NCBI RefSeq assembly: GCF_009933335.1 | Contig: NZ_MAEL01000046.1 | Location: 1-64,000, forward strand | Reading direction: 5' to 3' | DNA length: 64,000 nt | Source: Candidatus Enterococcus willemsii | Lineage (GTDB): Bacteria > Bacillota > Bacilli > Lactobacillales > Enterococcaceae | Shown here: positions 34,701 through 43,131 of the stretch, piece after piece | Layout: the number at the start of each line of letters is the position of its first letter | Position numbering within the stretch: the stretch's first letter is position 1 | Translations under genes and position numbers: made by a program | The notes under the pieces: generated by a model | What the model was told of the DNA's origin: nothing | Database searches by the model: none | Seen by the model: only the letters and a program-made list of their open reading frames with translations

Positions 34701-35045
34701 AACAATATCTACTAAGCCAGTTCCAGTGACATTAACCCGCCAGAACCATTGATTGCTTGGTCCCAAACGAAAGTCAACTTGGTAACGAACCGCTTCAAAT
34801 TCGCCCCGCCATGTCAATTGGTTATCTGAAAGATAAAAATCACTTTGACTGTTGGAACCAATCATTGGTCGATAATTAATTGTGTCCCCTGTAATTATCC
34901 GCAAATAGAGTTGATTCATACTACCGTCTAAAGGATTACCTTCTAATTGATTAATCATCATACCACAGCTATTCAATTCTTTTAAATCACCTGTCTCTAG
35001 AAATGTAGCGACTGTGTCTGCTTGCTTAAGATTCTTTATCTGCAT
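31770..35045 (-). CDS. GH94 phosphorylase, probable 1,2-beta-oligoglucan phosphorylase
   Basis: A 1091-residue cytoplasmic glycoside hydrolase family 94 protein, much longer than cellobiose or chitobiose phosphorylases (about 800) but matching the Listeria and Lachnoclostridium 1,2-beta-oligoglucan phosphorylases. Visible features are the N-terminal beta-sandwich region, the (alpha/alpha)6 core with YGGAAWGTRDVSQGPTEFFL, WPQWFMFDRYEEQKASESHGDIIVWPL, and the catalytic-acid segment GDGDWDDTLQP near residue 738. It would split sophoro-oligosaccharides with phosphate to glucose 1-phosphate. No signal peptide. The GH3, ABC transporter and LacI partners match the Listeria cluster. The specificity is inference from length and context. 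Confidence 0.82.
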   Translation of the reverse strand: MQIKNLKQADTVATFLETGDLKELNSCGMMINQLEGNPLDGSMNQLYLRIITGDTINYRPMIGSNSQSDFYLSDNQLTWRGEFEAVRYQVDFRLGPSNQWFWRVNVTGTGLVDIVYGQDIGLGTKGAVQSNEAYVSQYLDHHIWQEGEELVVLSRQNQPQNEKFPALIQGSFQKLAGYSTDGYQFFGRSFKQTNTPETLRKRYLANEVYQYEFAYTALQTEAVQLTNESKEFVFYGAVTETHPQALAEPFLSKEALQAIYETVTFDSLEETKDYPTKLLGEPITGNPLTEEELAALYPIQTQIEKVAGQTYSFFTENYHHVVLQEKEIAMERAHGHILLSGKGLTVDEPLLSTTVYMYGVFNSQVVLGNTTMNKLMSNSRNALNVMKRSGQRIYILEDGLWRLLTMPSAFEMGLNSATWYYKLPKDTIRVRTFTSPDSRVIQLEVTSQKDAYMWAVSNHLLLGPEEVPTYQLEQTGKTLRVTGNHSATKNYYPELTYVLTVDKSFQVTDSTLFGGAEADLLVLAIEKTQKFSLLISGSIEDQALVNIPLDFEKAESQYLAFINGLLHHFELKHTDSSVQQMNQLTRWYTHNMLVHYLSPHGLEQYGGAAWGTRDVSQGPTEFFLATQQPKIVAAIIQHLFENQFEDDGNWPQWFMFDRYEEQKASESHGDIIVWPLKVVTDYLEQTADYTILATEIPYTSRKDNHKTKETASLFEHLKKEINYIEQHFLPETFLSCYGDGDWDDTLQPYDNRLKEQMASSWTVALTYQVLKKFADLITEIDATYSQHLTILVAGIKNDFQKYMLADETIPGFIYMETPETFEQMIHPNDQKTGIQYRLLPMTRSMLAELLTAEQVSHHLEIIEKELTFPDGVRLMNKPANYQGGVSTNFKRAEQAANFGREIGLQYVHAHIRYTEAMAKIGQRDKTWQALMQINPVQLKEVVHNAEFRQANAYFSSSDGDFKTRYESQENFGKLKDGSIGVKGGWRIYSSGPGIYLNQLITAVLGIRQKAQSVVFDPMLPEKLSGLALTYQLFNKPVTYKFYPNQSAKIVIDGQEVPFKFEENPYREGGMEVQKDEVLSLLNEASVIEIYH

Positions 35046-35062
35046 AACTTATCCTTCCCATC

Positions 35063-37213
35063 TTATTCATTTAACGTGACTGTTGCGGTTTGTACATCGC
35101 GACTATTTCCACCAATCATTACGATAAATTCACCTGCATCACTGGTTACCTGATTATCTGAATGAACATAGCGCACCATATCCTCTGAAAGAAGAAACTG
35201 AACTTCTTTTTCTTCCTTTGGTTCCAGCCAAACTTTTTGGAAATCTTTTAACTCTTTAATTGGGCGAACCACTTGTCCCACCAAATCACGTACATAAAAT
35301 TGCACGGTTTCCTCTCCAGCGATTGGACTGTCATTTCTTACTAAAACAGAGACCGTGACTGGTTGTTCTTCGGTAAATGTTAATGCACTTAGTTGAATTG
35401 GTTGATAAGAGAAATGACTATAACTTAAGCCAAATCCAAAGGGATATTTAGCGTAATTAGAGACATCTAAATATTTAGAAACATATTTTTCTTCTGGTGC
35501 TGACTCATAAGGACGCCCAGTATTGTCGACATTGTAAAAAATTGGCACTTGACCAACCGTTTCAGGAAACGACATACTTAAACGACCACTTGGATTGTAC
35601 TGTCCCCACAAAATTTCTGCTAGCGCATTGCCCCCTTCTGTTCCAGGTTGCCAAGCTTGCACAATTCCTTTTGCAACATCTATCCCTTGTAAATCTAAGG
35701 GCCGGCCACTGTAGACCGTGACAACAACATTGGGATTTTTCTCAATAATTTGTGCCACTACTGCTAACTGTTTTTCGGGTAGACGAATATCACTGCGACT
35801 GGCAGCTTCCCCACTCATCCAATCTGTTTCGCCTAGTGCCACTACTACTTTATCTGCTTGACTAGCTAACGTTAAAGCCTCTTCAATGGCCGCCGCGGTC
35901 GGTTCAAAGTAATCAAAGGGTTCTTGGGCAACTAGAAGACTTGTGGTTAATTTTTTGGCCCCAGCCACGAGGGAAATGGCTTCTTCTTTCTTTCCTTGCC
36001 ATGACCAAGCCCCTAAAATATCTTGTGATTGGGCCCCTGGACCGACAAGCGCGATTTTTTCTTGCGGTGTAAAAGGCAAAATATTTTCATTTTTTAAAAG
36101 AACCATTGATTTTTGAGCAATCTTTTTAGCTATTTCTCGATGTTCTTTGCTTAAAATCACTTCTGCTTCTGCTTGTTCATCCGCACCACGATAGGGATTT
36201 TCAAATAAGCCTAGCTCATTTTTTAGTTTTAAAATTCGCATAACTGCTTCATCAATAAGTGTTTCAGCAATCCGGCCTTCTTCAAGTAATTCTTTTAAAT
36301 AATCTGGATAACACGTGGTCATCATTTCAATATCTACACCAGCTGTGATAGCCAATTCTGCTGCCTGTTTTTCATCTTTGGCAACACCATGAGAAATTAA
36401 TTCTTTAATCGCTCCCCAGTCTGAAATCACAACTCCTTCAAAGCCAAATTCATTTCGTAATACGTCTCTAAACAGCCATTGGTTGCCTGTAGCAGGAATC
36501 CCATCCACTGTATTGAAGGACGTCATGACAAGTTTTGCACCCGCATCTAATCCAGCTTTATAGCCAGGTAAATACATTTCTCTTAGCTGCCGTTCAGACA
36601 TATCTACCGTATTATAATCCCGACCACCTAAGGCACCACCATATGCCGCAAAGTGCTTGACGCACGCGGCTACTCGCCAATTGTCCTCTTTTAAATTTTC
36701 TCCTTGGTAACCTCTAACCATTGCAGCAGCTAAGCGGCTGTTGAGTAATGGATCTTCACCTGTTGACTCCATTACACGTCCCCAACGTGGATCGCGCACT
36801 AAATCAACCATTGGCGAAAAGGTTACATGTAATCCTGAAACAGCAGCTTCTTTTGCTGAAATCTCCGCCATTTTTTCAACCGCTGCTTCATCCCAAGTGC
36901 TTCCTAAAGCCAAAGGAATCGGAAAGATGGTTCTGAAACCATGAATAATATCCGCCATTAAAAGTGTTGGAATATTTAATCGATGATTTTGCATGTATTC
37001 TTTTTGAACACGTTTTGCTTCATTTGCACCGGAAACACCCAGTGTTGTCCCAGCCGTATCAATCGTTTCTTGACTTAGTCCTAGCTCTGACATAGGGCCG
37101 GTCTTTTCTTCTGCTTTATCTGAATAAAACGCTGCTGCTAATTGTAATAATTGATTAATTTTCTCATCAATCGTCATTTCTTCGACTAATTGAATCAGTT
37201 GATTTTCTTTCAT
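35063..37213 (-). CDS. GH3 beta-glucosidase
   Basis: A 716-residue cytoplasmic family 3 beta-glucosidase: the N-terminal TIM-barrel with VTFSPMVDLVRDPRWGRVMESTGEDP, KHFAAYG and the nucleophile in VVISDWGA (about Asp263), the second alpha/beta domain (VLLKNENILPF, GETDWMSGEAASR) and the C-terminal fibronectin-like domain. Length and context match the Listeria GH3 that prefers sophorose. It would cleave sophorose left by the GH94 enzyme. The ATG at 37213 has AAAGGTGAG upstream; a TTG six codons earlier is less likely. No signal peptide. It lies four bases after the EEP gene. Confidence 0.9.
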   Translation of the reverse strand: MKENQLIQLVEEMTIDEKINQLLQLAAAFYSDKAEEKTGPMSELGLSQETIDTAGTTLGVSGANEAKRVQKEYMQNHRLNIPTLLMADIIHGFRTIFPIPLALGSTWDEAAVEKMAEISAKEAAVSGLHVTFSPMVDLVRDPRWGRVMESTGEDPLLNSRLAAAMVRGYQGENLKEDNWRVAACVKHFAAYGGALGGRDYNTVDMSERQLREMYLPGYKAGLDAGAKLVMTSFNTVDGIPATGNQWLFRDVLRNEFGFEGVVISDWGAIKELISHGVAKDEKQAAELAITAGVDIEMMTTCYPDYLKELLEEGRIAETLIDEAVMRILKLKNELGLFENPYRGADEQAEAEVILSKEHREIAKKIAQKSMVLLKNENILPFTPQEKIALVGPGAQSQDILGAWSWQGKKEEAISLVAGAKKLTTSLLVAQEPFDYFEPTAAAIEEALTLASQADKVVVALGETDWMSGEAASRSDIRLPEKQLAVVAQIIEKNPNVVVTVYSGRPLDLQGIDVAKGIVQAWQPGTEGGNALAEILWGQYNPSGRLSMSFPETVGQVPIFYNVDNTGRPYESAPEEKYVSKYLDVSNYAKYPFGFGLSYSHFSYQPIQLSALTFTEEQPVTVSVLVRNDSPIAGEETVQFYVRDLVGQVVRPIKELKDFQKVWLEPKEEKEVQFLLSEDMVRYVHSDNQVTSDAGEFIVMIGGNSRDVQTATVTLNE

Positions 37214-37217
37214 ACTC

Positions 37218-37982
37218 TCACCTTTCTTCAATACATACTTCTGCTTCTAAAGGAAAATGGTCGGAGGGAAAACGTCCATCGATACTATCTGTTAAACTTG
37301 CGGTTTGCTGCACTTGCCAACCTTTTGCATAAATATAATCAATTTCTTCTAGTTCCGCCCAAGGTTTTGTGTAAGTAAAATTTTGAAATGTTCCTCTTGG
37401 GCCATAATGAGTAGCTAAATTTTTGCTATCTTGAAATTTTTTTTGAACAAGTTGATGAACCTCTTCCCCCGACTCTGCATTAAAATCGCCCATTAACAAG
37501 GTTGGATACTGTGCAATTTTGTCATGTAACTCCTCTAAGATAACGGTCATTCCTGCTAAACGAGCATGAGCAGAAAGATGATCCAAATGAACATTGATGA
37601 CTAAAAAAGGCTCATTTTGAGTCGTTTCCTTAAATAGTCCCCACAAAGCAATTCTTGGACAGCCAGCTTCAGGATGGATACTTGGCTGCTGAGGTGTTTC
37701 AGATAACCAAAAATACCCTGTATCAATAGCCTGAACTTTTTGTTCGTTATAGAGAATCGCTAGTCCTTCTCCTTGACCATCCCCTTCTCTTTCCGCAGAA
37801 AGACAGGTGAATGTTGTATACGCCTTTAAATCCCTGACTTGATTCGGTCGTACTTCTTGAATACAACAAAGACTCCAATTATGAAAATTGATTAACTGAC
37901 AAACAGCCTCTTTACGAAAAGACCATTGCCAATCTTGGTCATACTCTGTATCTACCCGGACATTATACGTAGCTATTTTCAT
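37218..37982 (-). CDS. Endonuclease/exonuclease/phosphatase (EEP) family hydrolase
   Basis: A 254-residue cytoplasmic EEP-fold enzyme. Motifs: TYNVR (metal Asn), IQEV (metal Glu), the catalytic NVHLDH, GDFNA and the C-terminal SDHFP. The family cleaves phosphodiester or phosphomonoester bonds in nucleic acids, lipids or small molecules. There is no signal peptide. Its place between an esterase and beta-glucosidase in a glucan operon suggests action on a phospho-substituent such as phosphoglycerol on imported glucans; this is a hypothesis. The ATG at 37982 has GGAGG upstream. It overlaps the esterase gene by 20 bases. Confidence 0.83.
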   Translation of the reverse strand: MKIATYNVRVDTEYDQDWQWSFRKEAVCQLINFHNWSLCCIQEVRPNQVRDLKAYTTFTCLSAEREGDGQGEGLAILYNEQKVQAIDTGYFWLSETPQQPSIHPEAGCPRIALWGLFKETTQNEPFLVINVHLDHLSAHARLAGMTVILEELHDKIAQYPTLLMGDFNAESGEEVHQLVQKKFQDSKNLATHYGPRGTFQNFTYTKPWAELEEIDYIYAKGWQVQQTASLTDSIDGRFPSDHFPLEAEVCIEER

Positions 37983-38880
37983 TTTTAACCTCCTGCAATA
38001 GTTGTTGAATTTGACGCATCTCACGACGGATTTGGGTTGTTTCACCGCCACCATGGCCTTTTTTCCAATACACTCTGACTGCTTTTCTTGCCTTTATCTG
38101 ATGATAAGAATGGAAAAAATCTTTCATTGGACATATCGGATCGTGACTCCCAACAGAAGCAAAGACTGGATTTTTAATTTGCGAAACAAAGTGACGACTA
38201 TCAAAATAAGGAAGAACCGCGGCAATTTTTTCATGCGCTTGAGGATGCTCTTGTAAGTACTGATGAATAATTTGATACGAACCCGTTCCTTCTGCTACTC
38301 GATTTTCTAAACAAGAATGACTTGGAACATCTGCAAAAGTAGCTAAAATCGGGAAGTCAACTAAACTGTTCACCATTAACACTACGCCACCCCCTTGGGA
38401 ACCACCACGAAGAATGATTTGGTCCTGATTAATTTCAGTAAAAGTCCGCACCACTTCTACGCTACGTAAATGGTCGGCAAACAAGCGTCGTTGGTACCAA
38501 TCTTCTTTGTCTAGAAATCCTCGTCCCATTGGTGCTTCATGCCAAATTGTTTGATATGGCACACGATCTTTGGTTAATCCCCCTTGACCTCGATTATCAA
38601 TGACAAAACAAGCACAACTAATTTGTGTCCAATGAGCAAATTGCCAAGGTTCTTGAATATGATTCATATAGCCTAAACAATCAATCACTATTGGCTGTTT
38701 CCCCGCCGTTTTAGGAAGTAACAAATAGCCAAAGATGCGCTCACCTAAGAAACTTAAAAAGTTGACCTGTTCAACTTGAACATTTTCCAATGGATAGTCA
38801 ATGACCCGCCGATGGATATCTAGCGGTATTTTTTGAAGTTCTTCCTTGGTCTTTTGCCAAAACTCAAAATACTCATTCAT
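37963..38880 (-). CDS. Carbohydrate esterase family 7-like acyl esterase
   Basis: A 305-residue cytoplasmic alpha/beta hydrolase of the acetyl xylan esterase / cephalosporin C deacetylase (CE7, AXE1) type. It has the NRGQGG (RGQ) motif, the nucleophile elbow GGSQGG (about Ser161), an Asp in VGSHDPICP and a C-terminal histidine in KKGHGG. The usual HE pair is replaced by HG, a slight departure. It would remove acetyl or similar acyl groups from imported oligosaccharides. It overlaps the EEP gene by 20 bases and the DUF624 gene by eight, consistent with co-translation. Confidence 0.82.
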   Translation of the reverse strand: MNEYFEFWQKTKEELQKIPLDIHRRVIDYPLENVQVEQVNFLSFLGERIFGYLLLPKTAGKQPIVIDCLGYMNHIQEPWQFAHWTQISCACFVIDNRGQGGLTKDRVPYQTIWHEAPMGRGFLDKEDWYQRRLFADHLRSVEVVRTFTEINQDQIILRGGSQGGGVVLMVNSLVDFPILATFADVPSHSCLENRVAEGTGSYQIIHQYLQEHPQAHEKIAAVLPYFDSRHFVSQIKNPVFASVGSHDPICPMKDFFHSYHQIKARKAVRVYWKKGHGGGETTQIRREMRQIQQLLQEVKNENSYV

Positions 38881-39466
38881 GTTCTACACCTAACACTTTC
38901 TGAAAAAACGCTACTTGAAGAAAAGCCGTTGTCCCGAATCCTAACGCAATATATAAAAACAAATTAAGCTTATAGAAAAAAACAAACGTTAAAAGAGGTA
39001 AAATAAACAAAATAATCGCATTGGCACTATTACTTAAGACCACATAAACCGTCTCACCCAGTGTCTTTTTAACGGACCAATTAAAAACGGAAAAGAGAAA
39101 AAGAAAACTCGTCAAAAATAATGCAACAAAACTTAATAGAAAAATAGCTAAGAAACCTAAACGGGTGGCTATTTTAAATAAACTTGTTACAACGATACCG
39201 CCCAGTAAAAAAGCAACGAACAAGACACCTATTAAAATAAAACCTCGCATGATATTATTTTTTAACGCTGTCCAAAACGTTCGCAAAACAGGAATATCTT
39301 TTTCACGATACAAACGATAGATTGTTCGATACAACGCAATTAAGCCGACACCGCTAAAGATGCCTGTTATACAGGTAATTAAAAAGAGAAAATTAATAAT
39401 GATTAGGTTGGCAATAAAAGAAAAAATCCGATAATACCAACCTTCATATGCAAATAGCTTATTCAT
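38873..39466 (-). CDS. DUF624 (YesL-like) membrane protein
   Basis: A 197-residue membrane protein with about five hydrophobic segments. The N-terminal RIFSFIANLIIINFLFLITCITGIFSGVGLIALYRTIYRL stretch is typical of DUF624 (YesL family) proteins, which are found with CUT1-type sugar ABC transporters in Firmicutes; their role is unknown. No ribosome binding site is visible: the ATG is seven bases after a 14-bp hairpin that follows the binding-protein gene. It may be expressed less than its neighbour. Confidence 0.83.
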   Translation of the reverse strand: MNKLFAYEGWYYRIFSFIANLIIINFLFLITCITGIFSGVGLIALYRTIYRLYREKDIPVLRTFWTALKNNIMRGFILIGVLFVAFLLGGIVVTSLFKIATRLGFLAIFLLSFVALFLTSFLFLFSVFNWSVKKTLGETVYVVLSNSANAIILFILPLLTFVFFYKLNLFLYIALGFGTTAFLQVAFFQKVLGVEHE

Positions 39467-39472
39467 ATTAAA

Positions 39473-39513
39473 AGAGAAAAGCGGATTTCTCGTTGCTTTA
39501 TCCGCTTTTCTCT
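39473..39513 (-). repeat. Intercistronic hairpin after the solute-binding-protein gene
   Basis: AGAGAAAAGCGGAT and its perfect 14-bp complement surround a 13-nt loop, followed by TTTTAAT and the DUF624 start codon. It may act as a partial terminator or mRNA stabiliser, raising binding-protein expression above downstream genes. Confidence 0.65.
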
Positions 39514-39522
39514 CCTCCTCTC

Positions 39523-41121
39523 TTACTTAAGTTTGTCTCTGTTTTCAGCCATTTTCTCAGATTTTATTTTTTCAATTGCATCCCATTTATTTGATTTTAA
39601 GAATGCTTTGTAGTCTTCTAAAGATTTGTCAAAGGCTTTATCATCTTTCGCACGAATCATTGAAATAACGGTTGTATTTAGTTTGGTTTCAATCGCTTCA
39701 TTCGCACGAGCTTCCGGCGTTCCCGCATCTGGATTAATATTTTCAATTACGAAATGTGGGACTAATTTTCCTTTGCCCCATTCTTGCATTTGCGTTAAAG
39801 CACTTTCCATTGGCACTTTTAGTTTATTGACACGGTCGTTGTTAAAGTATAGGAAACGACTAATGCCATATTTTTTGTTATAGGCATCATTGTCTGTTTG
39901 TTCTAATTTTTTCACTTCTGGTAAATAATCAATTTTCCCTTGATCATTGTACGCATAAGTAACTCCTTCAACGCCATATTTTGTTAAAATTTGTCCCGGT
40001 TCATCAATTAAATATGTGAATAGTTGAGTGACTTTCGCTGGATCTTTCGCATCTTTCGTAATGTAATTACTTAACCAACCTGAAATGCCGGTTTGATTTA
40101 ATGTTGGTTTTCGGCCAGAAGTACTACTTGGTCCATCAATGGCTATATAACGTGTGCCAGATTTTTTCATAAATTCTGTAAAGTTCCCACCTTGACCACT
40201 GGTTCCAGCAACGAGCATGCTTGCATAATTTCCTTGTTTCACTTTTTCATCAAACGTCGCCCCATCATCTGTGAAGCTATCATCACTAATATTGCCTGCT
40301 CGGTAAACATCATTAAATGTTTTTAACCATTCTAAATATTCTTTATCTAAATTTCGATCATAGTATTTACCATTTTTATCCTCTAAAGGAACACCTAGGA
40401 AGTCTTGTAATTTGTCTAAAAATGGTCCTGCACCATCGCCCACTGTGGTGAAGCCCATTGGGGTCATCTCAGGATATTTTTCTTTAATCTGTTGCATGAC
40501 CTTTTCAAAATTTTCTGGTGTTGAAACGTCTGGCTTGCCTAATGCATTATAGACATCTTCACGAATAACAAAATTATCATTTACTGGGATATTTCCACTT
40601 TCATAATCCGCTTTTGTATTAGAGTAATTAGGGTAACCATATGTTTTTCCATCCTCTAAGGCATACCATTTAAACGTATCTTGGTTGACAACTTTCATTA
40701 AATAGGGGTCATATTTTTTAGCTAAATCATTTAAAGAATAGGCCCAAGAATCTGCTTTCAATGCTGCTTGTCCAGTTTTTTCAGTTAATGTCACGATATC
40801 AGGCATATCTCCACTTGAAATCATAGCATTTAATTTTGAATCATCGCCGGAAATAAATTCAATATCTACATTTAAATCTTTTTTAATTTGTGCAGTCGTC
40901 ACGTCTTTGCCAAAAGGTAACGACGTCCAATCTGAGTTAATATACCATCTAATTTTAGTAGTCTCTTTCTTCTTATCTAACTTCCAAGCAGGCGTCTTTT
41001 CATCTAATTCATACCGATCCTTAATAGAGACATCTGAGCTAGCTTTCTTTTCCCCACCGCTACATGCTGCTAAACTAACGACCGCCGTTGCCACTAATAA
41101 ACCGCCTAAAACTTTTTTCAT
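39523..41121 (-). CDS. ABC transporter solute-binding lipoprotein
   Basis: A 532-residue extracellular lipoprotein of the CUT1 (LplA/AlgQ-like) sugar-binding family: signal peptide with lipobox LAACS (Cys20), then a long two-lobed binding domain (WYINSDWTSLPFGKDVTTAQIKKDLNVDIEFISGDDSKLNAMISSGDMPDIVTL; later GISGWLSNYITKDAKDPAKVTQLFTYLIDEPG). By analogy to the Listeria cluster it would capture sophoro-oligosaccharides. It lies 18 bases after the second permease gene. Confidence 0.9.
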   Translation of the reverse strand: MKKVLGGLLVATAVVSLAACSGGEKKASSDVSIKDRYELDEKTPAWKLDKKKETTKIRWYINSDWTSLPFGKDVTTAQIKKDLNVDIEFISGDDSKLNAMISSGDMPDIVTLTEKTGQAALKADSWAYSLNDLAKKYDPYLMKVVNQDTFKWYALEDGKTYGYPNYSNTKADYESGNIPVNDNFVIREDVYNALGKPDVSTPENFEKVMQQIKEKYPEMTPMGFTTVGDGAGPFLDKLQDFLGVPLEDKNGKYYDRNLDKEYLEWLKTFNDVYRAGNISDDSFTDDGATFDEKVKQGNYASMLVAGTSGQGGNFTEFMKKSGTRYIAIDGPSSTSGRKPTLNQTGISGWLSNYITKDAKDPAKVTQLFTYLIDEPGQILTKYGVEGVTYAYNDQGKIDYLPEVKKLEQTDNDAYNKKYGISRFLYFNNDRVNKLKVPMESALTQMQEWGKGKLVPHFVIENINPDAGTPEARANEAIETKLNTTVISMIRAKDDKAFDKSLEDYKAFLKSNKWDAIEKIKSEKMAENRDKLK

Positions 41122-41138
41122 ATTGTTCCCTACTTTCT

Positions 41139-42020
41139 TTATTCTTTTACTGCACCGGCCATCATACCGCCGATAAAGTGTTTTTGTAGTAATGGATAAA
41201 TAATTAAAATTGGTATCGTTGTAATAACAATTGTTGCAAGTTGAACACCACGCGTTGTTGCCTGCACCACCATATCTGTACTGCCGCTCTCTGTCATGGT
41301 ACTCAAGTTAGATTGAACAATAATCTCATAAATTTTCATCTGCAATGGATACAAATATTCTTTGGTAATGTATAATTTCGTGGTCATAAAGTCATTCCAT
41401 TGACCAACCCCATTAAATAAAATGATGGTGGCTAATGCCGGTTTTGTTAGAGGTAAAAAAATTTTATAAAAAATTTGAAACTCACTAGCTCCGTCTATTT
41501 TGGCGGATTCTTCTAAAGATGGTGGAATTTCTCGGAAAAAGTTCATTAAGATAACCACATCATAATAGCTAAATAAAGCTGGAATGATATATACCCAGAA
41601 GGTATCTAAGAGTCCTAATGACTTAATCAAAAGATACGTGGGAATCATACCCCCACCAAAGTACATTGTAATAACGCCCATCGTTGTATAGATATTACGC
41701 CCGACTAATCTAGATTTACTAAGTCCATAGGCGACAATCGCACAGAACAGCGTATGCGTCGACGCACCGATGACTGTTTTTAAAACAGAAATCAAAAATG
41801 CTCGCGGAATGCTACTATCCGAAAAAACCTTCCGATAATTTTCTAGCGTAAATCCTTTCGGCCATAAAACTAAGCCTTTGCCGGCTAAGCCCGAACTTGA
41901 CGAAACTGAGGAAACTAAAATATTCCAAATTGGCACGATAATTAATAAAGAAAACAACACAAGAATTAACGTATTAAAAAAGTAAAACCATTTGTTTTCT
42001 TTTGATTTTCTTTTAATCAC
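41139..42020 (-). CDS. ABC transporter permease (CUT1, LplC-like)
   Basis: A 293-residue integral membrane permease with six predicted segments and the EAA loop that contacts the ATPase (EESAKIDGASEFQIFYKIFLPLTKPAL). The C-terminal LLQKHFIGGMMAGAVKE is the usual ending of LplC/YtcP-like subunits. It pairs with the other permease encoded 14 bases upstream. There is no ATPase gene in the operon, so a shared MsmK-type ATPase encoded elsewhere is expected. Confidence 0.92.
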   Translation of the reverse strand: MIKRKSKENKWFYFFNTLILVLFSLLIIVPIWNILVSSVSSSSGLAGKGLVLWPKGFTLENYRKVFSDSSIPRAFLISVLKTVIGASTHTLFCAIVAYGLSKSRLVGRNIYTTMGVITMYFGGGMIPTYLLIKSLGLLDTFWVYIIPALFSYYDVVILMNFFREIPPSLEESAKIDGASEFQIFYKIFLPLTKPALATIILFNGVGQWNDFMTTKLYITKEYLYPLQMKIYEIIVQSNLSTMTESGSTDMVVQATTRGVQLATIVITTIPILIIYPLLQKHFIGGMMAGAVKE

Positions 42021-42034
42021 AGCTGTTACCTCCT

Positions 42035-42946
42035 TTATAAAATAACCGACCGTCCATTGTTCATTTTTCTAGTAATGCGATCTGTAATGACTAATAAAAC
42101 AATTGAAATAACAGAAATCCCTAAACCAACTGCTGTCGCATAAGAAAAGTCCCCTTGTGTTAGCCCCATACGATAAACAAATGAATTAATTACTTCTGAT
42201 TTGTTTTGGTTTTGAGCATTCATTAAAACCAACGTTTGATCTAGGTTTGATCCCAATAAACCGCTAACATTTAGAATTAAGTTCAACGAAATAATCGGCG
42301 CTAATAGGGGCAAAGTAATCGTTCGGATTTGTGTTAATTTTGAAGCACCATCAATTCTCGCCGCTTCATAAAACGTTGGATCTATGCGAGACATGCCAGC
42401 AAGATAGAGAATTGTTCCCCAACCTACTTCTTTCCACAAATCAGAAAGAACAGCAATCCACCAATACTTATCAGGATCTAATAAATGATTGACACCCTGA
42501 TTCATTAAGCCTAACGACATCATGATTTGGTTGATAAAACCACTTGTTGAAAGCCACGAAATCAACATGCCTCCTAACACAATCCAAGAAAAAAAATGAG
42601 GAATATATGAAATCGTCTGAATCACCTTTTTTAAATACCCATCTCTCATTTCAAAAATCATTATCGCTAATATAATTGGAATCGCAAATCCTAAAAAAAG
42701 TTTCATTAAACTAATCGCTAAGGTATTACGAACCGCTTCCCAAAAAAAACTATCTTCCATAATGATTCGAAAGTTTTCAAGTCCAACCCATGGTGCAGAA
42801 GAGACTGTATCAATAATCGTATAATTTTTAAAAGCAATAATAATTCCATAAATCGGAATATAGTTAAAGACAATCATAAATGCTACCCCCGGAAGCACCA
42901 TCCAATGTAATTGTCGTTGATCATAAAACTTTTTTAGTTTTTTCAT
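42035..42946 (-). CDS. ABC transporter permease (CUT1, LplB-like)
   Basis: A 303-residue integral membrane permease with about six segments and the EAA loop YEAARIDGASKLTQIRTITLPLLAPI. It forms the heterodimeric channel with the downstream permease. It is the first gene of the nine-gene operon. AGGAACCC lies upstream of the ATG, and a strong promoter with LacI-type operators precedes it. Confidence 0.92.
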   Translation of the reverse strand: MKKLKKFYDQRQLHWMVLPGVAFMIVFNYIPIYGIIIAFKNYTIIDTVSSAPWVGLENFRIIMEDSFFWEAVRNTLAISLMKLFLGFAIPIILAIMIFEMRDGYLKKVIQTISYIPHFFSWIVLGGMLISWLSTSGFINQIMMSLGLMNQGVNHLLDPDKYWWIAVLSDLWKEVGWGTILYLAGMSRIDPTFYEAARIDGASKLTQIRTITLPLLAPIISLNLILNVSGLLGSNLDQTLVLMNAQNQNKSEVINSFVYRMGLTQGDFSYATAVGLGISVISIVLLVITDRITRKMNNGRSVIL

Positions 42947-42970
42947 ATACAGGGTTCCTTTCTTTTTAGT

Positions 42971-42980
42971 GAAACGTTTC
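42971..42980. promoter_or_regulatory. LacI-type operator O1 at the glucan operon promoter
   Basis: The palindrome GAAACGTTTC lies nine bases downstream of the -10 hexamer, at the expected transcription start. An identical palindrome lies 161 bp upstream. The CG is one base out of register for a cre site, so I assign it to the operon's own LacI repressor. Confidence 0.75.
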
Positions 42981-42988
42981 TATAGAAG

Positions 42989-43017
42989 ATTATACAACTC
43001 CTCCATGAAAATGTAAA
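42989..43017 (-). promoter_or_regulatory. Promoter of the glucan utilisation operon
   Basis: On the minus strand TTTACA (43017-43012) and TATAAT (42994-42989) are separated by exactly 17 bases. Transcription would start within the downstream palindromic operator. Confidence 0.85.
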
Positions 43018-43131
43018 CCCTTTCTTTTTGTATTTTTTGTAAAAGTATTTAAACACGCTGTATACAATATAAAAAGGTATTTTTACTATTGTATTTTATA
43101 ATAGAAAAATAATATCTAAAAACATTTTACA

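Noticed and set aside
42971-42980. cre site for CcpA at the glucan operon promoter
   Set aside because: The central CG is one base out of register with the cre consensus; two identical GAAACGTTTC palindromes fit the local LacI-family protein better.
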